Made by a program: the position numbers and the translations under genes | Shown: positions 11,275-21,118 of the stretch, piece by piece | Numbering within the stretch: position 1 is the stretch's first letter | Layout of the letters: every line of letters starts with the position of its first letter | Notes under the pieces: generated by a model | What the model saw: the letters and a program-made list of their open reading frames with translations, nothing else | Database searches by the model: none | What the model was told of the DNA's origin: nothing | Assembly (NCBI RefSeq): GCF_964656455.1 | Contig: NC_135719.1 | Span: 7,295,163 to 7,359,162 of the forward strand | Length of the DNA stretch: 64,000 nt | Reading direction: 5' to 3' | Source of the DNA: Halichoerus grypus | Taxonomy: Eukaryota > Chordata > Mammalia > Carnivora > Phocidae

Positions 11275-11465
11275 CCGGGCGTTTGAATTCGGGCTTCACA
11301 TCTCTTATCGGCGTGACATTTGGGAAGGTCACCCAACCTCTGGGAGCCTCGGTGCCTACATTTATAAACAAGAAGCAGAAAGCCCTTTTGTTAGGGTGGC
11401 GGTGGGACTGAAGTGAGGTTATGGGGTAAATGCAGGGCTGGGCACACAGTAAACCACCCAACCAC
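11275..11465 (+). repeat. MIR SINE fragment
   Basis: MIR core and 3' part: GTGACATTTGGGAAGGTCAC, CCTCTGGGAGCCTCGGTGCC, and GCAGGGCTGGGCACACAGTAA. Diverged but recognisable. Confidence 0.7.
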
Positions 11466-11870
11466 ATAGCTCTTAGTCCTTTGAGGCGGATGGTTGGGGT
11501 CTGAGTCGTGTAGTAGGAGATGCAGCGGGCAAGGCAGACTGGATTCCCATGTCTAGCAGCCGGAAGGCAAAAAGGTGTCAGAGTTGGGGACCCCCTACAA
11601 GGAGACGCAGAGACATGGTCTGTTTGGGAACGTAATCCTAGGGAGCCTAAGTAGGGTCGTGGGGACCTGAGACAGGAGGCCAGAAGGGGTGTGATACCAA
11701 GCTAGCAACCAAGCCAGCACAATGGTGTTCAGTCCCAGGGGAAACTGGGAGGTGGTGTAGAGCATCTAAGGGAGGGACTGGTGAGGGGTGTCTGTTCATC
11801 GTCACCCTAGGAGGTGCTCCTGGGGCGCTCAGTTCCGTGGGCACTTGACCTGCCCTGAGAAAAGCTCTCA
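11466..11870. other. Intronic sequence just outside the provirus
   Basis: Nothing recognised. This is the host flank to the left of the 3' LTR of the endogenous retrovirus. Confidence 0.45.
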
Positions 11871-11873
11871 GGC

Positions 11874-12279
11874 TGGTAAAAATCCAAAAATGCAACTGAG
11901 TAAACATAAAAGTCAGATTGGCTTTATTCAATGATTCCTGAACCAGGCAGCATCCCATCCAGCTAATAGAAAGGCGCTCCAATGAGCTACAGCAAAGAAG
12001 GGTTTTTAAAGGCAGAGAGGGAACAGAAAAGAGGAAATTATTAGCCAAGAAGGCGTTGTTTTGGGCAAGGTTGCCCTCCTAAGGGGAACAGGAGGGGTCT
12101 CTCAGGAGTACCTGTTCCTGCTGAGCAGGAAATTCCAGGTGGGCTGGTGAAAAGGCACATTCCTGAGAGGAGAGGAGGGGGTTGAAACTGTCCTTAGGTT
12201 AGGTTTTAAGGCTTGGCTGGCTGACTTGGGGATTAGCCCGAGCCACCCCATTTTGGGCCTGCTGTTCCTCTTTTTAGTG
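11874..12279 (-). repeat. 3' LTR of the endogenous retrovirus
   Basis: It aligns along its length with 27713-28102; shared stretches include GCAGCATCCCAT, GGTTTTTAAAGGCAGAG, GTTGCCCTCCTAA (GGTGCCCTCCTAA in the partner) and AAATTCCAGGT. It is preceded in element sense by the polypurine tract. Outer boundaries are approximate by a few bases because no target-site duplication is evident. Confidence 0.85.
11923..11928 (-). promoter_or_regulatory. Polyadenylation signal in the 3' LTR
   Basis: On the minus strand this reads AATAAA, about 50 bp before the LTR end, the expected place for a retroviral poly(A) signal. The matching site in the 5' LTR (in GGCTTTGTTCAATG) reads AACAAA on the same strand. 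Confidence 0.6.
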
Positions 12280-12280
12280 A

Positions 12281-12293
12281 CTGCCCCCTTTTG
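12281..12293 (-). promoter_or_regulatory. Polypurine tract of the endogenous retrovirus
   Basis: In element sense CAAAAGGGGGCAG lies directly before the 3' LTR, the priming site for plus-strand DNA synthesis in retroviruses. Confidence 0.75.
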
Positions 12294-12602
12294 ATCAGAT
12301 TCTCAGCCTGAGAGAGGTGATCAGAATGTAAGGCATTCGCACCGTGCTCAGCCCCTGCGCTGTCCCGCTCACAGTGTTTGTCCATCCTCTGTGTGTCCGT
12401 GACCGCTCTGGACGTTTTTGGCTCCATCTCTGTGATATTCACAGCCCACAACTTCAGGGTCACTATTTATAAGTCGGCCGTTTTCTTCGTTCCTTTTCCG
12501 ACGTTCTAGTCTCAGGGAGGTCATTTGCTTGATGGTTTAGTGGCTACGGATGTGCATTTAGAGCTTTCGAGAGAATACAATGCACCAGTGAGATTATCAT
12601 GA

Positions 12603-12872
12603 TTATTTTAAGTAGGATAATTCCCAGTGTTTGGAGTGTACTTTGGGGCCACGGTCCCGAGGACCGGAACTAACCAAATCAGATACGCCAAAGAAAGACC
12701 TCATTGAGGGAATCACCTTTTTAAGCCAAGTGGCGTGCTCAGTGATCTTACGCAACTGAGTTGCAACTTCCCCAGAAGTGTTCATCCAGGGGCAGCAGGT
12801 GCGGCTGGCCACAGCACAGATGCCTCTTCGCTTGGCTAAAAGACAATCCAGGACTACTCTTACTGAGAACAA
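12603..12872 (-). pseudogene. env transmembrane-subunit remnant
   Basis: An open stretch of about 89 codons just upstream (in element sense) of the 3' LTR. It carries a CX6CC cysteine motif at 12792-12818 followed by an Asn-Thr-Ser glycosylation site, the arrangement of gammaretrovirus-like transmembrane envelope subunits. It has no ATG start of its own and ends within the ectodomain region. The surface-subunit part between this and the env start at 13477 is mostly missing (about 0.6 kb where well over 1 kb is usual). Non-functional. The assignment rests on motif and position. Confidence 0.75.
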
Positions 12873-12879
12873 CGTTGGC

Positions 12880-13477
12880 TAGAGTCTAAGGATCTTTTTT
12901 TTTTTTTTTTTTGGCATCTACTGAGTTAGCAGTGGATTCTGCCATGTCTTCAAGAGTTAAGGAAAGGTTTCTGATCATATTCTCATTTACATTTACTCCT
13001 AATCAGGGAATGGATGGCCTTGCCAAAGGAATCAAATCCTGAGTCATGCATGCCTCCTGGCAATTCCTTTCTAATTCAATGATGTAAATCCAGAGGAGTC
13101 TAAGAGAGAAGTGTCTTAGTTCGTTTGTGGGAAGTTAGAAGCACAGGCGGATAACTAAGAGACATTGCCCAGCCCTGTGCCAGCCACAGAGGCTTCGTAG
13201 GTCCAAGGACCAAGGAGAGTGGGGTAACCGCCACAAAGACAGACCCTCTTGGGGCACAGACTACTTCCTGCTAAGGCGACACTGTTAATGGATTCATTCA
13301 GGGACATTTGCCTGTTCAAGCCAGAGGTCAGTTTTCTCTTAGCCTGAAATAAAAAAGTTGTTCTAAATTCCAGAAGTTACCCCCCTTCGCAGTGGCCTGG
13401 GAGACACAGGTGAGGGTATTATCTTTCTGGCCAGCGCCAGCGTAAAGAAAAAGAACGGGAAGAAGAAAGGGTTTCAT
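12880..13477 (-). pseudogene. env 5' part, start region and deleted surface subunit
   Basis: An ATG at 13475-13477 overlaps the pol stop codon by the ATGA arrangement and opens a short hydrophobic stretch resembling a signal peptide. The downstream sequence is broken and much shorter than a normal surface subunit. A run of 18 or more T bases sits at about 12896-12914. No expressed product is possible from this copy. Confidence 0.55.
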
Positions 13478-13716
13478 GTTTGGTTCAAGTGTGAAGTCTT
13501 GATCTGGCGTCTGCTACTTCTCTTCCTAATCAGTTGGATTAGGGAGTCTCCAGCGTTTGCATAGGACCAGATGTCAGCTGGAGCCTTCTTCCGCTGTGAG
13601 ATGCATATCCAAGATTTAAGTCCGAGAAATTTGGCTGTCATCTGGGTAGTTAGGGGGACCTGGTAGTGCCCCTTCCAAGGACATTCAAGGCTGGTCTTTG
13701 TTCTTATGGACTCCAA
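13474..13716 (-). pseudogene. pol remnant, integrase C-terminal (GPY/F-like) region
   Basis: An open segment of 80 codons ending at the pol stop. It contains a Trp-Lys-Gly-x-Tyr-Gln-Val followed by Leu-Thr-Thr, then Gly-Leu-Lys-x-Trp-Ile and a Lys-Lys-Ala-Pro element, the order of the C-terminal GPY/F module of gammaretrovirus-like integrases. It lies directly before the env start, as expected. The left part of pol is cut away by the L1 insertion that begins at 13986 and continues, decayed, beyond 21156. Confidence 0.75.
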
Positions 13717-13985
13717 GTCAGAATGGTGGGAGAAAATTGGAAATACTAGATTGGAGAGTTATGGCCATATTTTTGAGGAAACTAAAAGAATTCAGCTCTA
13801 CAACAGAACCTTGAGGACAGTTAACAGGATTAGAAACAAATATAGATAAAGGTGTAAACATAATTTCTTCTCTCTACAATTACTTTCATTTTTTATAGTA
13901 AAGCTAATTTGTTTGCATTAAACTTCCCCTAATTATTTACATAAGTGCAGCAAGAATAGTGCTTGATTGTATAAGCTCTTTTTTA

Positions 13986-14478
13986 TTTTTTTATTTTATT
14001 TTATTTTTTTATTTTTTGCATTTTTTTATTGTTATGTTAATCCCCATACATTACATCATTAGTTTTAGATATAGTGTTCCATGATTCATTGTTTGTGCAT
14101 AACACCCAGTGCTCCATGCAGAACGTGCCCTCCTCAATACCCATCACCAGGCTAACCCATCCTCCCACCCCCCTCCCCTCTAGAACCCTCAGTTTGTTTT
14201 TCAGAGTCCATCGTCTCTCATGGTTCTTCTCCCCCTCCGATTTCCCCCCCTTCATTCTTCCCCTCCTGCTACATTCTTCTTCTTCTTTTTTTCTTTCTTA
14301 ACATATATTGCATTATTTGTTTCAGAGGTACAGATCTGAGATTCAACAGTCTTGCACAATTCACAGCGCTTACCAGAGCACATACCCTCCCCAGTGTCCA
14401 TCACCCAGTCACCCCATCCCTCCCACCTCACCCCCCACTCCAGCAACCTTCAGTTTGTTTCCTGAGATTAAGAATTCT
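13986..14478 (-). other. L1 3' UTR and poly-A tract
   Basis: On the + strand it begins with an interrupted T-rich run (13986-14035, the poly-A end), followed by the C-rich segment typical of young carnivore L1s. It is almost identical to 8015-8472. Small differences occur in the C-rich stretch at about 14161-14184. Confidence 0.85.
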
Positions 14479-17400
14479 TCATATCAGTGAGGTCATATGA
14501 TACATGTCTTTCTCTGTTTGACTTATTTCGCTCAGCATAATACCCTCCAGTTCCATCCACGTCGTTGCAAATGGCAAGATCTCATTCCTTTTGATGGCTG
14601 CATAATATTCCATTGTATATATATACCACATCTTCTTTATCCATTCATCTGTTGATGGACATCTTGGCTCCTTCCACAGTTTGGCAATTGTGGACATTGC
14701 TGCTATAAACATCGGGGTGCACGTAGCCTTTTGGATCCATACTTTTGTATCTTTGGGGTAAATACCCAGTAGTGCAATTGCTGGATCATATGGTAGCTCT
14801 ATTTTCAACTTTTTGAGGAACCTCCATACTGTTTTCCAGAGTGGCTGCACCAGCTTGCATTCCCACCAACAGTGGAGGAGGGTTCTCCTTTCTCCTCATT
14901 CTGGCCAACATCTGTCATTTCCTGACTTGTTAATTTTAGCCATTCTGACTGGTGTGAGGTGGTATCTCATTGAGGTTTTGATTTGGATTTCCCTGATGCC
15001 GAGCGATATTGAACACTTTTTCATGTGTCTGTTGGCCATTTGGATGTCTTCTTTGGAAAAATGTCTGTTCATGTCTTCTGCCCATTTCTTGATTGGATTC
15101 TTTGTTCTTTTGGTGTTGAGTTTGATGAGTTCTTTATAGATTTTGGATACTAGCCCTTTATCTGATATGTCATTTGCAAATATCTTCTCCCATTCTGTCA
15201 GTTGTCTTTTGGTTTTGTTCACTGTTTCCTTAGCTTTGCAAAAGCTTTTTATCTTGATGAAGTCCCAATAGTTCATTTTTGCCCTTGCTTCCCTTGCCTT
15301 TGGCGATGTTTCTAGGAAGAAGTTGCTGCGGCTGAGGTCGAAGAGGTTGCTGCCTGTGTTCTCCTTTAGGATTTTGATGGACTCCTGTCTCACATTGAGG
15401 TCTTTCAACCATTTGGAGTCTATTTTTGTGTGTGGTGTAAGGAAATGGTCCAGTTTCATTCTTCTGCATGTGGCTGTCCAATTTTCCCAACACCATTTGT
15501 TGAAGAGACTGTCTTTTTTCCATTGGACATTCTTTCCTGCTTTGTCAAAGATTGGTTGACCATATAGTTGAGGGTCCATTTCTGGGCTGTCTATTCTGTT
15601 CCATTGATCTATGTGTCTGTTTTTGTGCCAGTACCATACTGTCTTGATGATGACAGCTTTGTAGTAGAGCTGGAAGTCCGGAATTGTGATGCCGCCAGCT
15701 TTGCTTTTCTTTTTCAACATTCCTCTGGCTATGCGGGGTCTTTTCTGGTTCCATACAAATTTTAGGATTATTTGTTCCATTTCTTTGAAGAAAGTGGATG
15801 GTATTTTGATGGGGATTGCATTGAATGTGTAGATTGCTCTAGGTAGCATTGACATCTTCACAATATTTGTTCTTCCAATCCATGAGCATGGAACGTTTTT
15901 CCATTTCTTTGTGTCTTCCTCAATTTCTTTCATGAGTATTTGATAGTTTTCTGAGTACAGATCCTTTGCCTCTTTGGTTAGATTTATTCCTAAGTATCTT
16001 ATGGTTTTGGGTGCAATTGTAAATGGGATCGACTCCTTAATTTCTCTTTCTTCTGACTTGTTGTTGGTGTATAGGAATGCCACTGATTTCTGTGCATTGA
16101 TTTTATATCCTGCCACTTGACTGAATTCCTGTATGAGTTCTAGCAGTTTTGGGGTGGAGTCTTTGGGATTTTCCACATAAAGTATCATATCTGTAAAGAG
16201 TGAGAGTTTGACTTCTTCTTTGCCGATTTGGATGCCTTTGATTTCTTTTTGTTGTCTGACTGCTGTGGCTAGGACTTCCAATACTATGTTGAATAGCAGT
16301 GGTGATAGTGGACATCCCTGCCGCGTTCCTGACCTTAGGGGGAAAGCTCTCAGTTTTTCCCCATTGAGAATGATATTCGCTGTAGGCTTTTCATAGATGG
16401 CTTTTATGATATTGAGGTATGTATCCTCTATGCCTATACTCTGAAGAGTTTTGATCAAGAAAGGATGCTGTACTTTGTCCAATGCTTTTTCTGCATCTAT
16501 TGAGAGGATCGTATGGTTCTTGTTCTTTCTTTTGTTAATGTATTGTATCACGTTGATTGATTTGTGGATGTTGAACCAACCTTGCAGCCCAGGGATAAAT
16601 CCGACTTGGTCGTGGTGAATAATCCTTTTAATGTACTGTTGGATCCTATTGGCTAGTATTTTGGTGAGAATTTTTGCATCCATGTTCATCAGGGATATTG
16701 GTCTGTAATTCTCCTTTTTGGTGGGGTCTTTGTCTAGTTTTGGGATCAAGGTAATGCTGGCCTCATAAAATGAGTTTGGAAGTTTTCCTTCCATTTCTAT
16801 TTTTTGGAACAGTTTCGGAAGGATAGGTATTAATTCTTCTTTAAATGTTTGGTAGAATTCCCCTGGGAAGCCATCTGGCCCTGGGCTTTTGTGTTTTGGG
16901 AGATTTTTGATGACTGCTTCAATTTCCTTAGTGGGTATAGGTCTGTTCAGGTTTTCTATTTCTTCCTGGTTCAGTTTTGGTAGTTGATACATCTCTAGGA
17001 ATGCATCCATTTCTTCCAGGTTATCTAATTTGCTGGCATAGTGTTGCTCATAATATGTTCTTATAATTGTTTGTATTTCTTTGGTGATGGTTGTGATTTC
17101 TCCGTATTTCTTTGGTGATGGTTGTGATTTCTCCTCTTTCATTCATGATTTTGTTGATTTGGGTCATTTCTCTTTTCTTTTTGATAAGTCTGGCCAGGGG
17201 CTTATCAATCTTGTTAATTCTTTCAAAGAACCAGCTCCTAGTTTCATTGATCTGTTCTACTGTTCTTTTGGTTTCTATTTCATTGATTTCTGCTCTGATC
17301 TTTATTATTTCTCTTCTCCTGCTGGGTTTAGGCTTTATTTGCTGTTCTTTCTCTAGCTCCTTTAGGTGTAGGGTTAGGTTGTGTACTTGAGACCTTTCTT

Positions 17401-18322
17401 GTTTCTTGAGAAAGGCTTGTATTGCTATATACTTTCCTCTTAGGACTGCCTTTGCTGTATCCCAAAGATTTTGAATAGTTGTGTTTTCATTTTCATTGGT
17501 TTCCATGAATTTTTTAAATTCTTCTTTAATTTCCTGGTTGACCCATTCATTCTTCAGTAGGATGCTCTTTAGCCTCCATGTATTTGAGTTCTTTCCGACT
17601 TTCCTCTTGTGATTGAGTTCTAGTTTCAAAGCATTGTGGTCTGAAAATATGCAGGGAATGATCCCAATCTTTTGGTACCGGTTGAGACCTGATTTATGAC
17701 CTAGGATGTGATCTATTCTGGAGAATGTTCCATGGGCACTAGAGAAGAATGTGTATTCCGTTGCTTTGGGATGGAATGTTCTGAATATGTCTGTGAAGTC
17801 CATTTGGTCCAGTGTGTCATTTAAGGTCTTTATTTCCTTGTTGATCTTTTGCTTAGATGATCTGTCCATTTCAGTGAGGGGGGTGTTAAAGTCCCCCACT
17901 ATTATTGTATTGTTGTCCATGTGTTTCTTTGCCCTTGTTATTAATTGCCTTATATAATTGGCTGCTCCCATGTTAGGGGCATAGATATTTACAATTGTTA
18001 GATCTTCTTGTTGGATAGACCCTTTAAGTAGGATATAGTGTCCTTCCTCATCTCTTATTACAGTCTTTGGTTTAAAATCTCATTTGTCTGATATAAGGAT
18101 TGCCACCCCAGCTTTCTTTTGGTGTCCATTAGCATGGTAAATGGTTTTCCACCCCCTCACTTTAAATCTGGGGGTGTCTTTGGGTCTAAAATGAGTCTCT
18201 TGCAGACAGCATATCGATGGGTCTTGTTTTTTAATCCAATCTGATAGCCTGTGTCTTTTGATTGGGGCATTTAGCCCATTTACATTCAGGGTAACTATTG
18301 AAAGATAGGAATTTAGTGCCAT
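14479..18322 (-). pseudogene. L1 ORF2 (endonuclease / reverse transcriptase), inactivated
   Basis: The ATG is at 18322 (MALNSYLSIVTLNVNGLN..., the endonuclease start). Domains in order: an apurinic-type endonuclease, reverse transcriptase (with the [15 protein letters not shown] segment), and the cysteine-rich C-terminus. Seen breaks: an in-frame TGA at about 18080 after codon 80; a 31-bp tandem duplication at 17073-17134 that shifts the frame, so the two long open pieces 17048-17971 and 14896-17142 overlap in different frames; the catalytic Phe-Ala-Asp-Asp box reads Phe-Thr-Asp-Met at 16186-16197, one aspartate short; and a TGA at 14896 replacing a codon just before the cysteine-rich zinc-knuckle-like region. 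The remaining tail is open to 14479. Reverse transcription in cis is not possible from this copy. Confidence 0.95.
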
Positions 18323-18403
18323 TGTATTGCCTGTAAAGTGACTGTTACTGTATATTGTTTGTGTTCCTTTCTGGTCTATGTTGCTTTTAGGCTCTCTCTT
18401 TGC

Positions 18404-19300
18404 TTAGAGGACCCCTTTCAATATTTGTTGTAGGGCTGGTTTCGTGTTTGCAAATTCCTTTAGTTTTTGTTTGTCCTGGAAGCTTTTGATCTCTCCTTCA
18501 ATTTTCAATGACAGCCTAGCTGGATATAGTATTCTTGGCTGCATATTTTTCTCATTTAGTGCTCTGAATATGTCCTGCCAGTCCTTTCTGGCCTGCCAGG
18601 TCTCTGTGGATAAGTCTGTTGCCAATCTAATGTTTCTACCATTGTAGGTTACAGATCTCTTCTCCCGAGGTACTTTCAGGATTTTCTCTTTGTCTCTGAG
18701 ACTCGTAAGTTTTCCTATTAGATGTTGGGGTGTTGACCTATTTTTATTGATTTTGAGAGGGGTTCTCTGTGCTTCCTGGATTTTGATGCCTGTTTCCTTC
18801 CCCAAATTAGGGAAGTTCTCTGCTATAATTTGCTCCATTATACCTTCTGCCCCTCTCTCTCTTTCTTCTTCTTCTGGGATCCCAATTATTCTAATGTTGT
18901 TTCGTCTTATGGTATCGTTTATCTCTCGAATTCTGCCCTCGTGATCCAGTAGTTGTTTATCTCTCTTTTTCTCAGCTTCTTTATTTTCCATCATTTGGTC
19001 TTCTATCTCACTGATTCTTTCTTCTGCCTCATTTATCCTAGCAGTTAGCGCCCCCATATTTGATTGCACCTCATTAATAGCCTTTTTGATTTCTACTTGG
19101 TTCGATTTTAGTTCTTTTACTTCTCCAGAAAGGGTTTCTCTAATAACTTCCATGCTTTTTTCAAGCCCAGCTAGTATCTTTAAAGTGATGATTCTGAACT
19201 CTAGATCTGACATCGTACTAATGTCCATATTGAGTAGGTCCCTGGCAGTCGGTACTACCTCTTGTTCTTTTTGTTGAGGTGATTTTTTCCGTCTTGTCAT
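18404..19300 (-). CDS. L1 ORF1 protein (RNA-binding chaperone), intact frame
   Basis: 298 codons from an ATG at 19298-19300 to a stop at 18404. Known role: the ORF1 protein forms trimers that coat L1 RNA and act as a nucleic-acid chaperone. Seen: a basic N-terminus (MTRRKKSPQQKEQE), a heptad-rich coiled coil at about residues 45-125 (EVKELKSNQVEIKKAINEVQ), an RRM-like core beginning with NNIRIIGIPEEEERE, and a C-terminal domain with RPL-like basic segments (DKEKILKVPREKR, YPARLSLKIEGE). The length is somewhat below the ~338 residues of human ORF1p, as I recall for carnivore families. The frame has no stop or shift. ORF2 begins 81 bp downstream. Whether it is expressed cannot be told from sequence. 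Confidence 0.9.
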   Translation of the reverse strand: MTRRKKSPQQKEQEVVPTARDLLNMDISTMSDLEFRIITLKILAGLEKSMEVIRETLSGEVKELKSNQVEIKKAINEVQSNMGALTARINEAEERISEIEDQMMENKEAEKKRDKQLLDHEGRIREINDTIRRNNIRIIGIPEEEERERGAEGIMEQIIAENFPNLGKETGIKIQEAQRTPLKINKNRSTPQHLIGKLTSLRDKEKILKVPREKRSVTYNGRNIRLATDLSTETWQARKDWQDIFRALNEKNMQPRILYPARLSLKIEGEIKSFQDKQKLKEFANTKPALQQILKGVL

Positions 19301-19515
19301 TTTGTGCAGAGGAGAATAGATTAATGAGAGAACAAAATGCTAGCAGGGTAACAACGTCCCCAGAAAATATACTCTAAACAAATCAGAAAAGACCTGAAGC
19401 AGTGGGAAAAGAAAGGGAAAGAGAGAAAAAAGAAAAGGAAAGAAAAAAAGAAAAAAGAAAAAGATAAAGATAAAAACAAACAAAAACAGAAGAAAACAAA
19501 ACAAAACAAAAACAG

Positions 19516-20030
19516 AATGTGATCAAATATGATCAGGCTGGTTTATAGATCAGTGCCACACACTAGATTTTGGGTGTATTTTGGTCTGTTAAAAGAAAGT
19601 GCCTCCCAAAATTTTAAAGAAAGAAAAACTTATATATGTACAAAAATAAGGGTTGATATGATGAAGGGATGGAATATGACTGTAAAGATGGAAATTATAA
19701 AAAATTTTATAAAAGGAATTGATAAGTTGTTTGAAAAAAGAAAGAAGTGGGTTAAAAAAAAAAAAAGGGAGAGAATGTGATCAGGCAGGGGAGTAGAAAA
19801 AAACCATACACTAGAGATTTGGAGTATATTTTGACTTGTTAGAAGAAACTATCTCAAAATTTTAAAGAGAGAACAACTTATATATATATGCCAAAAATAC
19901 GGGTAACTACTATGAAGGGATAGAATATGACTCTAAAAATGAAAAATAAAAATGTTTTTTTTTAAAAAAGGGATTGATAAGATGTTGGTTGAAAAAGGGA
20001 AAAAGAAAAATTCAAAAAAAGAAAAAAAGT
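19516..20030. repeat. Diverged ~258-bp tandem repeat in the L1 5' UTR
   Basis: Two copies: 19516-19773 and 19774-20030. Shared anchors in order are AATGTGATCA, CACTAGA, TATATTTTG/TGTATTTTGG, CAAAATTTTAAAGA, CTTATATAT, ATGAAGGGAT, GAATATGACT and GGAATTGATAAG/GGGATTGATAAG. The copies have diverged noticeably, so the duplication predates this insertion. Confidence 0.7.
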
Positions 20031-20329
20031 TAAAAAAAATAACTTTGAAAGACTAAAGAATCATGGTAAAAAAGCCATGAATTCTATGTGCAGTATTCCC
20101 CTAGCGCCGGAGTTCTGCCGTTCTCATTGATCGGTAAACTTGGTCTTGGCTGGCTGTTCTCGCTGATCTTCTGGGGGAGGGGCCTGTTGCCGTGGTTCCC
20201 AAATGTCTTTGCCGGAGGCGGAATTGCCCCGCCCTTGCCGGTCCGGGCTAAGTAATCTGCTCGGGTTTGCTCTCGGGAGCTTTTGTTCCCTGCAAGCTTT
20301 CCGTACAGCTTTGGAGGCGGAGAGTGAAA

Positions 20330-20566
20330 ATGGCAGCCTCCCAATCTCCGCCCCGGAGGAGCCGAGAACTTGGGGTCCGCTCCTCAGCGAGCCCCCAGAG
20401 AAAAGCAGTCAGTCACTCCCGTCTCCCCGGTCTCCGGCCACACTCCACGCTCACCCGGCCTGTGACCGCGCCTTTCTATCTGGCACCCGACCCCGGGTGG
20501 AGTCTCCAAACCCAGCAGATCCCCGCGGTGCGCTCCCGCACCTCTCCTCCCGGGGGAAGAAGGTGA
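20330..20566 (+). CDS. Candidate antisense ORF0-like frame in the L1 5' UTR
   Basis: Seen: an ATG at 20330 in a strong context (AAAATGG), 78 codons (MAASQSPPRRSRELG...), very basic and proline/serine-rich, ending at TGA 20564-20566. The stop overlaps a consensus donor, AAG|GTGAGT, at 20563, so a spliced transcript would leave the frame open with two bases over. Known: primate L1s carry an antisense promoter and a ~70-codon ORF0 with splice donors in their 5' UTR. Inferred: this could be an analogous frame. I see no sequence similarity I can vouch for; GC-rich DNA gives such frames by chance, so confidence is low. Confidence 0.3.
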   Translation: MAASQSPPRRSRELGVRSSASPQRKAVSHSRLPGLRPHSTLTRPVTAPFYLAPDPGWSLQTQQIPAVRSRTSPPGGRR

Positions 20567-20568
20567 GT
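20560..20568 (+). other. Consensus splice donor antisense to the L1
   Basis: AAG|GTGAGT, the donor at 20563. It is a perfect match to the consensus on the + strand, the strand of NTRK3. Used from the 20330 frame it leaves two bases of a codon, the phase the NTRK3 exon at 46341 needs. Confidence 0.5.
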
Positions 20569-21105
20569 CTCCCCGGATCTGCCGCTTGTTGGGTCCCTGC
20601 TGGAGGAGCAGTGGCCCGACTGTGCCGCGGATCACGGTTTATGGCAACCCCGAGCTGAGAGCCCGCGCCTCGGCTCCGTCTCTGCAGCCGGCTTCCCTGC
20701 TCCGATACCTGGGAGCTCTGCCGCACTCAGGCACCCCCGGTCTTTCTGTGACCCCGAGGGTCCTGAGACCACACTGTCCCGCGAGGGTTCCACCCCCCGC
20801 TTAGCCACCGGAGTGACGTCCCTCAGCGGAGCAGACTCTAAAAGTTCCGATTTTGTGCCCCGCGGCTCTATCACTTGCCAGAAGCGGCCGATGGAGGCCC
20901 CTCCCCCGCCATCTATCCTCCCGAATATTGCCTCGGATTCACTTCTCCGCACGTCCTACCTTCCAGAAAGTGGTCGCTTTTCTGTTCAGAGAGTTGTTGC
21001 TATTCTTTTCTTCGATCTCCTGTTGAGTTTGTAGGTGTTCAGAATGGTTTGATCCCTATCCAGCTGAATTCCTGAGAGGAGACGAAATCCAGGTCTCCTA
21101 CTCCT

Positions 21106-21116
21106 CCGCCATCTTG
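21106..21116 (-). promoter_or_regulatory. YY1-like site near the L1 5' end
   Basis: In L1 sense this reads CAAGATGGCGG, a match to the YY1 core, about 23 bp inside the element start. Human L1 has a YY1 site in an equivalent position that directs accurate transcription initiation. Confidence 0.65.
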
Positions 21117-21118
21117 CT

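Noticed and set aside
20203..20658. 151-codon frame on + over the same L1 5' UTR region as the ORF0-like candidate
   Set aside because: It begins without an ATG at its start, runs through the donor in phase 0, and would be out of frame with the NTRK3 exon; the 20330 ATG frame is the better candidate.
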